A stretch of DNA of 64,000 bases from Paramyrothecium sp. XJ0827. Taxonomy: Eukaryota > Ascomycota > Sordariomycetes > Hypocreales > Stachybotryaceae. Location: positions 1,736,001-1,800,000 of the forward strand of contig JAJFPB010000007.1 of the NCBI GenBank assembly GCA_020881915.1, read 5' to 3'. Below the pieces are notes generated by a model, which saw nothing but the letters and a program-made list of their open reading frames with translations, made no database searches and was not told where the DNA came from. Position 1 is the first letter of the stretch, and each line of letters begins with the position of its first letter. Position numbers and translations under genes: made by a program. Positions 46,127 through 58,300 of this stretch are shown one piece after another.

Positions 46127-47262
46127 TCAAGTCATGACGAAGTGCTTCACGGTGGCCTTGTGTCTTTCAAGTCCATCCCTACGCGCAAATTTGCGCTTCT
46201 TCGGGGGATTTGGACAACCTGGAAGCTCGCATCGCCAAGGCTTGCGGTGTTTGTTGCAATGTTGTCTGCAGCGATTCGTAAGCTATTTACACCGGACACC
46301 GCAGGACACTGCCACCTCGTCTGACTGCGGTACAACCAACAGCACCGTTATGTCTGAGGTCAGGGATAACCACTTACATGAATGAGGAATTGCGGTCAAA
46401 GCGCACAAGGTTCCCCTCCTTGTCGACCCCGCCCTTGTCGCAATGGCGGCCTTTAGGACAATAATAGGCTCCTTTGCCTCTTTGTCTCAAGGCGTTCATG
46501 TCAATTTGTTGGAATTGCTCGTCATCATCGTCGTCCTCGGATTCGTCCGATTCCGAGGCGTTTCCATGAGGCGATGTATCCTCATGCTGATCGCTGTCAT
46601 GTAGTGACTTACGCGATCTAAGAGCCTTGGTATCTACCTCACCAGAGAAAGATAATGAGCGTGAGGGCGGGAAGGATTTGGAGTCGCTGCCGGGCGACGG
46701 AATGGTCTGGCTGGGGGGGAGCGGGTCGGGCACAATGGACTCCGGATGCCACACGGCCTGTACATCACGGGAGAACTGCGCTGTCAAATCCCGGATTTTG
46801 CTATAGGACAGATTAGCTCCCAAGCGCATGACCCAGCTGTAACAATGCTAGATCCTTGAATTTGGCTCTGACCTACCGCAAGCGGCTAAAATGGACGTCT
46901 TCCGTGGCAATTGCTAGATAATCCGATAGCATGGTCTCGTTAAAGGAACGCATATGCATTTCTCGCGTAAGGCTGTCGATATGCGGGCCTTGGATCACCT
47001 TATCGGTAAAATGCGACAGGAAAATGGCCTGCCGGGTCAAATAATCCCCTAGGTCGTGCAGCAGCTCCGTCCGATTGGGGAGCGAATTAGGCGAGGGTGG
47101 TGGAGACGCGGTTGGTGATGATGATGTCTTCACCACAGCCATTGAGGGCATCTCTTCTGTCGTGCCCGACAGAACCTGCCTGACCACGGAATCCAGGTAC
47201 GAATTGCTTCGCGAAGACTCAAGAGCAGACTCCAAAATCTCTGTGTAGGCTGGTGAAGCCAT
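46127..47262 (-). CDS. C2H2 zinc-finger protein (three exons)
   Basis: Minus-strand exons 47262-46877, 46836-46378 and 46265-46127; about 327 aa. Intron 1 is only 40 bp (GTAGGT donor, TTACAG acceptor) and is required to join HFSRLR to WVMRLGANL. Intron 2 is 112 bp (GTAAGT donor, CTGCAG acceptor). The last exon is short and is recognised by its content: NKHRKPWRCELPGC, then RKFARRDGLERHKATVKH. Together with the end of exon 2 (YYCPKGRHCDKGG, RFDRNSSF) it makes two adjacent C2H2 fingers, C-x4-C...H-x3-H and C-x4-C...H-x5-H, at about residues 258-325. Upstream are a helical N-terminal half and an acidic stretch (ESDESEDDDDDE). This finger pair at the C-terminus is common in uncharacterised filamentous-fungal regulators; DNA binding in the nucleus is inferred. 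Without exon 3 the protein would lose its second finger. Confidence 0.8.
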
Positions 47263-50200
47263 CGTGAACCTGTTGGGGAAAAAAGAAAGGACAAGTTATT
47301 AGTCCAGTAATTGGCGGAATGAGGTGGTTCCCGCTTCCCGTGTCCGCGGCCGGCAAAAGATTGAGAACTGTGGAATGATATCGTGGATACGATATGGCTC
47401 TCTTCCGGTTTCTCTTGAGGTGGCCGTATGCTGTTGAGTGCTACACAAATAGTAACAATAACCCGAAGGGAATGCCAGTGCTGTGGGCCACGGATGTGCC
47501 AATCAAAGGCGGATCAGGTGGGTCAGTCCGAACGAGAAAGAAGCCAATGAAGAATGGACAGGCGGAACGGCACGCTGCGCGGGGAACGGCACGGCGCGGT
47601 GGACAGTCGCCGGGCCCCTATGGTAGTGGGCCAGGAAGCGGTCTGCCTTTCTTAGAAAGCAGGCTAGCAAACTAAGATGAAGGACGGTTGGAGCTTCACA
47701 GTCCAACGTCGCTTGCGCACAAGATGGAGCAGCGCCGAACTCTGTGCAACGTGGAACGTGAAACAAGGGGTACTTGTGGAAGAACGATTCTCGGTGAGGG
47801 TGTGGGGGGTCGAATGGTGAACTTGTGTGCGGACGAGACCGGCTGCCAGGTCTCTTCGACAACTGGCGCTCTTCTCAACGAGGACGAGGGTGGTTGGACT
47901 GGATCAACGAGAGAGGACGAACGGCTTGCAGGCTGAAAAACAAAAAGGAGGCCTGGGGTGGATGGGAAGAGCCAGGGTGGGGACGAAAGGAAAGGAAAGA
48001 CAATCACACTTCCTTTGCTCAAGCTCAGCAGCCCCTCCTATGTACGGCGTTTACGCTGCTTTCTGGTCGTGATCCGAACCTCGACATCTGCTCCTCGAGA
48101 ATCGGGAAAGGGACATGAAACGCGGCACCGCAATAGTCCTTACCGGCACCTCAGGCTATGAAGACGAGCCGGGAAGGGGGGAATTAAGAAAGAAAGAAAA
48201 AAGGTGGTGCAGGACACGAGGAGCAGTGGCGGCGGCCAAGTGCCTCCCAACACTGGTGATCGGATGGAGAAGTCAGTGAATGAGAGAAGAGAGAACAACT
48301 GCCTGCGAGACAAGAGACAACAAGACACAACGGCCCAGGAGCCGCTAATGCAGCAGGCATACATGCATGTACAGGTAGGGTACATCTACTTCTTGTATCG
48401 CGAGGTGGCGCACACACGCGCATATGGTGTGGACAGGGGTCCTCAGCGATAGCGATCCGACCCCCCCCTTCCCTCCCCTGTCTCAGCACGCACCATACTG
48501 GGTGACCAGCTGCAGACGTTTATCATTCCTAGGGATCCACCACGTGTCGGCACTTGCTAGCCACAGAAGTCCAGGCGGATGGATTGTGCGATGAAGATGT
48601 TGGCTCGATCGTTACAGAGGAGAGGTGCAGGGCTACACAGAGAAGCACTGGGTGCCACGAGTGGACAATGGCACGGCGGGGAAGGCGTTGTGGTGGCAGC
48701 AAGACCACGACGACAATCCAGACAGGTAGCTGAGGTAGGTCCAGGTAAAAATGCCCTAGGCAAAAGTGGAGGCGGAGGCAGAGGCGGAGGCGGAGGCCGC
48801 AGATAAAGAAGCAAAATGGTTGGGAAAATATCTCTTAGAGTGTGCGGGAAGCACACTCATGTACCAGTCAAGGATCGTGGCCAGAAGAAATTACTACAAA
48901 GGGTACAAATGATCCCTAGTAATTACCTTACCTTATACTAAATCGGAAGTCCCTGCAAATCTTAGAAGTACAAAGAAAGATCAGGTTTTTGAAGGTATTT
49001 GATAATGCAGATTTCTACTCACTTTACTAAGAGCTGGGCATAATTGCTAAAACTATAATTGTAGCTGACTAGGTTCTGGTATAAGTGAGAGATACGGTAT
49101 GTAGCTAATTGTTCGGTATAAAGTTCATGTAGATAAGTCCCAAGTAACTACATGTACTGTTCTAGTTAGTAAGCTGCTTAGAGCCCAAACGACTGCGCAA
49201 GAAAAAGAAAACCGGTGGCAGGCAAGCGGCAGAGAAAAAGCAAAGCACGCAAAGAGGCCGTCGGGCAAGGCGTCGCATCGGCTCATCATTCGCGAAGATG
49301 GACCTCAAAGTTTGGCCAGATTGGCCATGCTGTTACATGCTTTTGACGACCAGGCGGCGGCGGGCGGTGGAGTTCACTTGCTGTCTCGGCCAAGGACCGG
49401 CCCCTTAGCCATCACCAGGTACAGATAGACGACGTGATTTAAGTCCACCGGCGGCCGTGAAGGAAGAAGGATGGATGGTAAGGTAGGCGGCACATCGTAG
49501 AGCCAAGAGAATTTTCCCTCCCCATGGCTTGGGAGGGTTTCCCTTTCTTTCTTCCTTATTCTCCTCGTCTCGTCGTCCTTGCTGCCTTGGTTTATTTACC
49601 TCTTGTCTTACGTCCCAAGGATTGGGACATTGACGCGCTGAGACTTGGTTGAGGCCGGCCGGTGACGGGACAAGAGACAGAAAGCAAGCAAGCAGAAACA
49701 GACAAGCCAAACAGAAAGCCCGAACGGTTCATCTGCCTGCCATTTGCCATTTTCTTCCCAGAATTTCTCCCTCGTTCTTCCCTCCCCCGTATTTTCTCTC
49801 AAATTTCTCCTCTTCTCTCCTCCTCTTCACTCTCCACCTTTTTCCCATCTTCCCTCCATTCCGCCGACCAAAGCTTTGTCGGTCTTGGTTTCCTCGGCTG
49901 GGCCTGGCTTGTCGGCTTTGACTTGTCTGCTGCGCATTCCCATAACAGTAAGCGACGTGTGGTTCGTTTTGTTCTCTCACATCACTGCCTTGTTTTCTCA
50001 TTTCTCCCTTCAATCGGCCGCCCCCCCCCCCTCCCTCTCCCCCTCCCCTTCCTCCCCCCGCAAATACCAGACACCTTGTCGTCCACCCCCATCTCCATCC
50101 CACTAGATGGTTCTGTTCTGTTCTGTTCCCTCCCCCCAACCCGCCAGCCTGGGCCCTACACACTCCTTCTCTCGTCCCTGAAAGCCTCCACAGGCGTCGG

Positions 50201-50826
50201 TGCTTGTCGCCGCCTCCCCGTTTGCGCCAACGTTTCGAAAGCGCACACCTTTTGGCACGTCCCCCGTTGCTATCAATCCTCCTGCTGTGCGATGGCATGG
50301 GCCCCCCTATGGATCCCAGACGGGTCACTAACAAGTTACCAACAGGTTGTCCTCCCAGGCAGTTGGTCGCAGATTCATCTTTGGCACTGTGATGAACTAT
50401 CATTGTCCCTGACGCACCCCCTTCATACACCCTACAACCATCTTATCCTTCGGCTCGCTTTTGATATACCCTGTCAGCGCTGGGTCCTTTCAACTCGTCT
50501 TACCAATCCGTCGACCTCCATCACCCAATGTCTTTCTAGGAAGCAGCTGCGGTGTTTCGCTCTCAGTCACCACTGATTGACGTACGACTTCTCCGTCTCC
50601 CGTTTGAGGTTTGCCCAGGGTTTCGCCTGGCCCTCTGTTGGTGTTTCTTGCCTCGTGCAGTGCAGTACCGCGGACCGGTCTGTTTCTCTAGAGCTATCGC
50701 CTTTCTCACTTCACACCTGGTCTATGCCTGGCCCATTTCGGCCCCTGCTTGGGTTTGACTAACGCTCCACCCTTCAGATCCGGTGACAGCGCCGTCTGCC
50801 TTGGGTGTTACAGTCATCCATGACCC
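47263..50826. other. Gene-free stretch upstream of the transcription factor
   Basis: No gene is supported in 3.6 kb. A GGAGGC-type repeat lies at about 48763-48800. Bases 48885-49170 are AT-rich, contrasting with their surroundings, and lack ORFs. From 49730 to 50300 the plus strand is nearly pure pyrimidine in places (long C/T runs near 50018-50065), as expected for a promoter and leader of the gene at 50827. A CACGTG E-box is at about 48541-48546, but its use is unknown. Confidence 0.45.
48763..48800. repeat. GGAGGC-type hexamer repeat
   Basis: Imperfect GGAGGC/GGAGGCA units on the plus strand in non-coding DNA. Confidence 0.75.
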
Positions 50827-53800
50827 ATGGTTCCTATGGCCGAACCCGAAGCTTCGGATTATCCCCCAGCAAAACGCTCCAAGCATTTGCACCAGCTTGG
50901 GCCGATCACTGGACACAATGGTCCTGCCCAGGCACCGGCAGCCGGGATGACGCCCAGCATGCTCTCTAGTCTTCAATCTCCAGAGCACGCAGCCAACTGG
51001 CCTCCAGACAATCGCCTCTTCGACCCCACATGGTCGTGGCATTCATCGTCAATAGCGCCACAACAACAGGTTCTTTCCGAGAGGCAGCATGAAGTGACAG
51101 TATTTCAGAATGCCGCTTGGGAGTCAGTGTCACCTACAGCTGCAAACACTGGCACATTAGGTGAGATAGCTCTTCCTCTTTCTCATCTTATATATGCCCA
51201 CCGCCGTATTTTCACCTCTCTTGTTGCGACTCATAGCCATTCACCTTACTCTCCCCTACCTTCCGAGCCCCGTACGAAGCTCTCATCCCGCCGGGTACCA
51301 ATCAGTAGTATGGCAGCGCAAGTTCAATGCATGGCATGGCATGGCATCAATCGCCAGGCACTGAGACAAGAGACAACAACTGGGCAGGATAATACAAGCC
51401 CACCCCACCCATTCTCCTTTTCCCCTTGGCTCCTCTGCCACCCTACTCTGTCCCATTTCGTCCGCTTATCTCTTACCCGTTGCCTGTCATGGTCCACAAT
51501 CCTGCCCTGCTACGTTTTATGAGCCAGCGAGGAAACTCGCGTTCATCAAGTGACCGAGATCATACCATGTTAAATCGAAATGAGCTGACCTGGGCATCAG
51601 CACCAATGATTCCAGTGTGCCCCGATGTTGCTACTCAACCTCACCGATTGCCTCGTTTATTACCCGCGGCATCGGACACCTCACCGGTCCCCACCCCGTC
51701 CCACCCGCAGGATCTGCGGCGTCGCAAGACTCGGACGAAGACCAACCTTGTTAGCCCGTTCAAGGATTGCATAGAAACGTTTGGCAAGTTTAGCAAGCTG
51801 CAGTTTTCTCGACCCCAAGGCGGTTCCGTGAATGGATATGTCAAATTCAATTGGAAAGGCACTGGGGTCGCAGCTTCTCAGCCAACATCCGTTGCTCATT
51901 CGCCCATTGACAAAGCCGATTCGCCGACCCACTCTACCCACTTATCGACGGCACTCCAGCCGGCCGCTGCCGGGCTCTCGGCCGACCTCAGCACTACGAG
52001 TCTGGCCTTGTCGTCGGCCTTGATCAACGGCCCTCAGCTACCTCCAGGTGGTGTATCCGTGGCATTATCTATATTGCCGCAGTCTGCAAGGTCAAGTATA
52101 TCCTTGAGCCCTCAACAAATCAGTCTCAACACTTCCGATGGAGTTCTGGGCCTCCCCTTTTCGGTGCAGAATACTACTGCCATTTTCCATAATGAATTCA
52201 GCATGGAGATGGATTTTTATCCAGAGAACCCATTTTCTGTTGAACTGGTTACCGTCGGCAACGAACCCCAATATCCGCCTCCACAATTTGGATTCGACGC
52301 CCGCATGGACTCAATCGACCAAAGATTCTTTAATTTCTGTATGTTTCCTCCCAAGATTCTTTCACTAAGCCATCATTCAATTGTATTTTTCGATCATTCG
52401 CTCATTCAACCTTTCCCTCAAATGCCACCATCCCGTCGCTTTCTCCCCATTCCTTTCCCTGTGTCATGACCTTCGACGGTCCGTATGTTGTGCTTGAATT
52501 AATAGATTCGATGTGTAGATATCAAGAATTGGTGTCCCGGGAGGACCATCCTGGACGATTCAAACTTATGGCTCAAAGATTTTGCTCGGATGCACTCCAA
52601 TGATGGGGTCAGAGCAGCTATACAAAGTCTCGCAGGCATCTACATCTACGACTATATGCCGACTGATGCCATCCGCAAGCGTGTCAATCTACGATTTACT
52701 CAGGCAGAAGCCCGCTTCAGCCAGCTGCTAAATAGCCCTGGCAGTCCTTCTAATGAGAATTCCAACGAGATTATCACTCTTTCAGTCCTGCTCTCCATGC
52801 AAGATGTGTGCCTCCCCTTGTGCAAGTACCCCGTGGCTGTTGCCGCTAACCGTCTCTAACTAGATCATCCTTACCGAGCGGCGCCTAAAAAAACCATTCA
52901 TTCCTCGCTGGCTACAAGGTTTTAGGCATGGCGAGCATTTTCTGCAGGCAACTGACCAAGGGAATCGATTCTGGGACAGCAAGAACGTCCAAACAGATAC
53001 GCTGCACGACGCACATTGTATCATGATTGGACGCGGCATTATTCTGTCCCAAACAATGATGGTCCTGCCAGCACCTACAAATTTTGATCCAGAGCAGGAA
53101 GCTACCCGATTTGGATGGTTGCTTTACGGCAGTCCTGCCGATATGTACGAAATTCATGGGGGTTGCGGCTTTTGCAAAAAGCTTCTTCACGTCTTCAGTC
53201 GGATCACGTATTGTGCGGCCCGATTACAGCAGGAACGCGAAAGCCCATTCGTTCCAGTGCACGCCGAGTATCTACTTCGAGACTTGAATGGGATGAGACA
53301 ATGGAGTAAGCCACCGATTGAGGTAAACAAGAACAGGCCGTTACCCCAGGGCCCAGCAGCTTTCGACTGGGAAACAGCCAAAGTACGGCAATCCACGATT
53401 GAATGGGTGCGTTCCTTGCCGTTGGGATTTCAGGTTGAGTCGGCCAAAGACATGACTGATGTCACTGCGGAGGCATGGCGGATTGCCGCGGTCATCTACT
53501 TGCAGTGTCGGGTTTTGAGGTAATTCGACTTCCTTTTCCCTGGAGATACCGAGTGACTAACGTTATTCGCCAACAGACTAGCTCGCAACGACGCAGGAGT
53601 CGTGCAAAACCTGAATGATCTTGCCCGTTGCATCGAGGTGATGCCGACGTCGGGCTATTACTTTACGGCACAAGCTCCGCTGTTCCCTGTGTTCTTGCTA
53701 GGATTTACAGCTACCGATTCAAAGCATAAAGAAGTAGCAGAAGCCTGGTTTCTCCAAGTTGTGGGAACACCCGTTAGGAGTGTAAGTAAATGTCTTTCAG

Positions 53801-54017
53801 CCAATGCTTCTATAGACTTAACAATCATTAGAGTGTCCCTCCTCTCTATCAATCGCTTCAGCGAATCTGGGTATGGATGGCGTCTGAACCCGACTTTGCC
53901 GCCCCAGCTTCCCAATCGCAAACACAAAACTCGCCAATCTATAAGAGGCGTCCGTGGTGGGAACGACTCGTTGCGCGAATACAAGAAAAGGAAGATGAGA
54001 CTTTGTGCTTGACATGA
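50827..54017 (+). CDS. Fungal-specific transcription factor, moc3/acr-2-like, without a visible Zn2Cys6 cluster (six exons)
   Basis: Exons 50827-51160, 51601-52338, 52519-52805, 52864-53519, 53577-53781 and 53832-54017 join in phase to about 801 aa. Intron 1 (440 bp) is long and could hide another exon; an alternative start is MSQRGNS in the extended exon 2 (about 51522). The C-terminal 430 residues fit the fungal transcription factor regulatory domain: IKNWCPGRTILDD, LWLKDFARMHSN, SLAGIYIYDYMPT, RFTQAEARFS, ITLSVLLSMQDI, RWLQGFRHGEHFLQ, EIHGGCGFCKKLL. In such proteins a Zn2Cys6 cluster normally follows a basic stretch such as LRRRKTRTKT, which is present at about 51714-51743. Here the next 32 codons hold only one Cys, and reading resumes with GYVKFNWKG. 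DNA-binding ability is therefore doubtful unless the true N-terminus differs. It is convergent with the methyltransferase gene 160 bp away. Target genes are unknown. Confidence 0.8.
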
Positions 54018-54177
54018 ACATAAATTTTAGTTCCAGCGAACACGTCTCGCGCCTACCGTGGGAAATCGTTTTGATTCAAGCAACCAATTCTAATCGAGGC
54101 CAGATACAGCACTATCCGCGTCTTCTGTTGGGTCCCCTTTGCTTTTGGCCTTCAACAAGTATTGTCCTATCGGATGG

Positions 54178-55340
54178 TCAGGAATGGAACGACGGGATGA
54201 GAAAATCAAACTCACTAAACTCTGAGTTCGGTGCCTGCCAAACTTCCAGAACGCTGAGTCCGGCTTTATAGCACATCAAGCGCACGCTGTCCTCGCTGTA
54301 CTTGTGCGAATCAAACCAGTCATATTCTTCACCTTTTTTGATAACACGGCTTAAATTCTCGAGATGAATATCTCGCTTAGCACGCAGGAAGAATCGGTGT
54401 CTGGTGGTGGGCTCCTTCTCAAGTTCGGCTGAGATGTCCCAGTCTTTGGGGAGGAACCATTTGTGGCCTACGACCTCGTTCAAACGCTCAAACCCATTTA
54501 GAAAAAAGGTTTTAAACAGGTCTTGGCGGGTGTGGTACGCAGCCCAAATCTTGTCTCGGTGGCAGGGAAGCATATGGGCATCCATGCCTACGAGAAGTAG
54601 GTCATCGTTGCGGAGTGTGTTTGCCCAATGTTTGAGGTGGCTTAGTGCTTGAGGCCAGGGGTCGTTGCACAACACTGAACCGAGAGAAAGGAATAATCTC
54701 GAGGTTCCAATTTTCTGGACATAGCCCATCCCATCTTCGAAAGTGCCCCATATGCCGGCGCATGTCACCGTAGAGGCAGGGTTGGAGTGCTTCTTTACCA
54801 GGTAGGTGACGCTGCTCTCTAGGGATGCCCTGGAAATATCCAAAGCGAGATAGGTTGCTGGTAGCTTTGCGCTTTCCACCGCGGATAATAAATGTTGAAC
54901 TTTGCCGGTATCTCTGAGAAGATGTTAGGTCGCGTGGCTCTACATGTGATTTGAGAGGCAGGCACAGGAATCACTTACCCAGCTCCCAAGTCAATTATGG
55001 TGACCCCTGACTGAAGCCGTTTGACAATGTCCGAGCCATGCTGATCGAAAATGGCAATTTCGTCTGCGGTCTGATAAAATTCCTTGGTGGAGATAATATC
55101 TGCCCATATAGACAAACCCTCGTCGTCATAGAGCAGTTCATCCGGAAGCGCTACCTTGGCATTGGGGTTATATTCGGCCTCGAGAGCACGAATCAGCCTT
55201 TCGCGAACTCCGTTGAAGACCTTGCTCCCACCAATGTCGATGACTCGCCCGTGGCGGGGAGACTCATATCCAATTCCTAGAGACCCCATACTGAAATCAT
55301 CCAGATTGTGACGATACCGTGAGAAAGTCGCAGTGGTCAT
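54178..55340 (-). CDS. EgtD/EasF-type SAM-dependent N-methyltransferase (two exons)
   Basis: Minus-strand exons 55340-54979 and 54913-54178, joined across a 65-bp intron (GTAAGT donor, CTCAG acceptor); 365 aa. The SAM site spans the junction: TIIDLGAG joined to DTGKVQHLL. Later conserved blocks are YLALDISRASLE, LFLSLGSVLCNDPW, LLLVGMDAHM and a C-terminal FDSHKYSEDSVRLMC. This is the histidine-specific methyltransferase-like family (DUF2260), which includes the EgtD half of ergothioneine synthase Egt1 and the stand-alone dimethylallyltryptophan N-methyltransferase EasF/FgaMT of ergot alkaloid clusters. The protein is stand-alone, without the EgtB sulfoxide-synthase half, so it is nearer the EasF type. 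No prenyltransferase or other ergot genes lie in the window, so the substrate is open. The start is the first ATG of the frame. Confidence 0.83.
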
Positions 55341-58300
55341 TAACTTATAAATGAAGCAGGAGAGTGCAAAAGCGACGCTGATAGGAAAATTGCTCTATCG
55401 ATGAACGGAAAGCAGACGCGTGTCTAAGTAAAGTCGGTATCAAAAAGGCCGGCAAGGTGGATGCGACGAAAGCTTTATAACCGTGGTTGCTCAAAGAAGT
55501 TCACGGACGAGGCTCAAAAAAAAAAAAAAAGTCGAGTGATTGAGAGAAGTTGAGTGCGCCGAGAAGTTCACCTGACCAGCAAAACTTTGCAACATGCACA
55601 TCCTCACTTCAACAGGGCAAGTAAGAGATCCGCTTCTGCGACAGTACCCAGCCAGACTTGGTAGCTCTCCGTCAAGGTCCCGAGAGGCAACGCGAGGCCC
55701 TTTTTATTCTCGCCAAAATAGCCCTGGGCGGGACCAAGAGACGGCTCTGGGATTGAGAAAAGTAGATGACACTAGCCCGCTGAGCCCGCCCGCTCGATCC
55801 AAGGTACCTTGCACATGCACATCCAACTTATCCAGGGTACTGGACTAGCAACGCTGGAAACCGAGAAGGAGGGGGGCTCAGAAACGCCAGAAGGCGAAAG
55901 CTTGAACTGAGCCGGTGCATGACAGCCGTACATGGCGAGCGGTATGTGGAGGGTGTAATTAGCTGCAGCATGCCTATATCGGGCGAACCACTGATGGGGA
56001 ATTGGAGGAGGCGTGCGAGCAGCAAAAGACAAGTTGTAAGGCCCCTTTTCAGTGTTGGCCGACGCAGAAGACATGGGTTCTTTCCAAATTCAACTCTGGG
56101 GCTCGGCTGCTTCATTGGATAACATATCCATAACTTGCGGCTTTGTAGGACGAGAGAGATGTTCAATGGGAGAATGAAAAAGGCATCGCGTCGTTTCATG
56201 CCCCAATTCCCTGCGTAGATTTCCCTAGGTCTGCTTCTACAAGCTGGTCTTCGGTGCATGACAGAGCAATGTCACCAAGTCGACAAAGGGCGAAGAACAA
56301 TTCCCCGTCCTCTGCTCTTCATTCGAGAGGCGTGCGTTTTGGGCAAAGCAACCAGGCTCAGGGATGAGGTTGGGGTAAGATGCAGTGGAAAGGTGATAGT
56401 GGAGTAACCCATCAACTGACCAGGATGGCCGCAGCTACAGGGGGGGGGGGGACAAACGCAATGATCTGAGATGCGCAGGGTGCTCCTATCGTGAAGCCTG
56501 CTGTCCCATGTTCATGTTCGCGACAAGGGGGGGCTAAAATTCATGGTCTGCAGGTGGATTTGTGGAGAAGCCCAGCAGTAAGATTTTCAGAAATGCGATG
56601 AAATTCGCATGCATTGAAAGCCGCCATGGGGAAAATAGCCATCGTCACTTCAAGTCGCCGGTCTTGTTTTGTCTTCAGCGAGAGCTGAGCTTGTAACACG
56701 GGACCAGGCCCGGCAATAATTGCCTTCCCAGCACACCTCGGAGGTAGCGGCGCCTTATGTCGTTCTGACCACGATGTCATGCGCCATGTTTCCCTTATGG
56801 TTGATCTCTATAGAAACCGCGCGATAGGTGGATCAAAGAGGTGGACATTGTGCTTCCTTCCCGTCGCGTCTGGAGTCAAACCATGCTTGCCAGTGCTGAC
56901 ATGCTCCAGACGATGGTCTGTGCATCTAAAAACAGGTCGGATCCGAGGATTGATGGCCTCTTACATAACTCTTCTCAACCTACCGCTATCACAGGCGATA
57001 TCTTGGTCGTGCTCGGAGCTCGCATAGCCGTGTACTCCGACAGAGGGATGAAAGGGGACACACAACCAAACAGTGTAGAGCTACATGACGCCGCCGCTTC
57101 GTGACCCACGCGTGGTTCGTCAGCCAGTATAGTGGAGAATGTTGCCATGTCTTATCCTGTTGGAGTGTGATATGTGTGGTTCCTTTTGTGACTGAACCGG
57201 GACCGGCATATCCAACAGACGGGACTCGTAATCAAAATGTGCCATTACGGGGCCGTATATGACATGTCCTCTTCAGGTGCCCAGTTCGGCATGTGAGAAA
57301 TTCGAGTGCAACACTTGCCATTGGTCGGCAGGAAGGAGAGAAGGGGCCACAGTCCCATGGGGCACAAGTGAGTCGGAGCTGAAGCAGGCATCACCCTCCC
57401 GTGAACTATAGCCTGCGCTACCGTAGGTAGTTCCGGTATGGCCTACGGAGAGCAGCGACCGGGGCTCCGGTCGTCAGTCCGAACAAGGGACTCCTGGGGA
57501 GGATTTCGGTGTTTTGCAGGAAAGAACCGGCTGCTACTGCGACGACGTCAAGGACCGGGGGGCTGGCGGAGGAGCCAAGAAAGGGCGTAGTGTTAGCGGG
57601 CAGTGGGATGGAGAGCAAGGCTCGCAAGGGTAGGCGAGGAAGGGGTGGGTTGCGAGGCACCGAATATGAGCGCTAGCGGCATGCATCTTGTGCACGTACA
57701 GGAAGAGGTGGCGGTGGGGATGGACTAGTTTGAGGGCGTTGTGCAGTTGGGGTGAACCAGGATCTGGAAGGGGTCTTTGTCTGCTTGCAATGAGCTCATC
57801 TTCTCCCATCGCGTCCAGCGGCATCCCAAAATAAGTGAAGTGGCCATGCGATTTTAGACGGCGCGAATTGCGGGGATCCGAGGAGACAGTCCCAAGACAA
57901 GACATACAGCTGAGACAAGGAGCAAGCAGCACCAGCCACCAACTAACGGAGCAGCGCTTTGTTGCCATTGAGCCACAGCTTTGGAATCGGTTCATGGGCT
58001 GAGGGCGTGGCAACTGGTTTCCGCCAACTGCAACGCGGATTTGAGTAAGCAGGCAAGCAAGCAAGCAGTCGTATCTTCCCGTGCATAAGCCTGCTTGCTT
58101 GCTGATACGCCATTCCCGTCATCATCGAAGGCGAAGCTTTGGTTCTGAGCGTGGAACAAAAAAAAGGATCGAGATTCTAGGCCAGCTCACACAGGGTCAT
58201 ATGCATAATAAGCAGGGATAGCAAAGCCGAGAGCAGGCAATACCACAATGCTGTACTGCACAATACAGCATAGTAGATGTCAAGTTGTGAATAAGGCGAT

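Noticed and set aside
49729..50576. Long frames on both strands (233 and 304 codons) before the transcription factor
   Set aside because: They reflect the C/T-rich leader sequence; they are low-complexity Pro/Ser/Leu or Gly/Arg strings.
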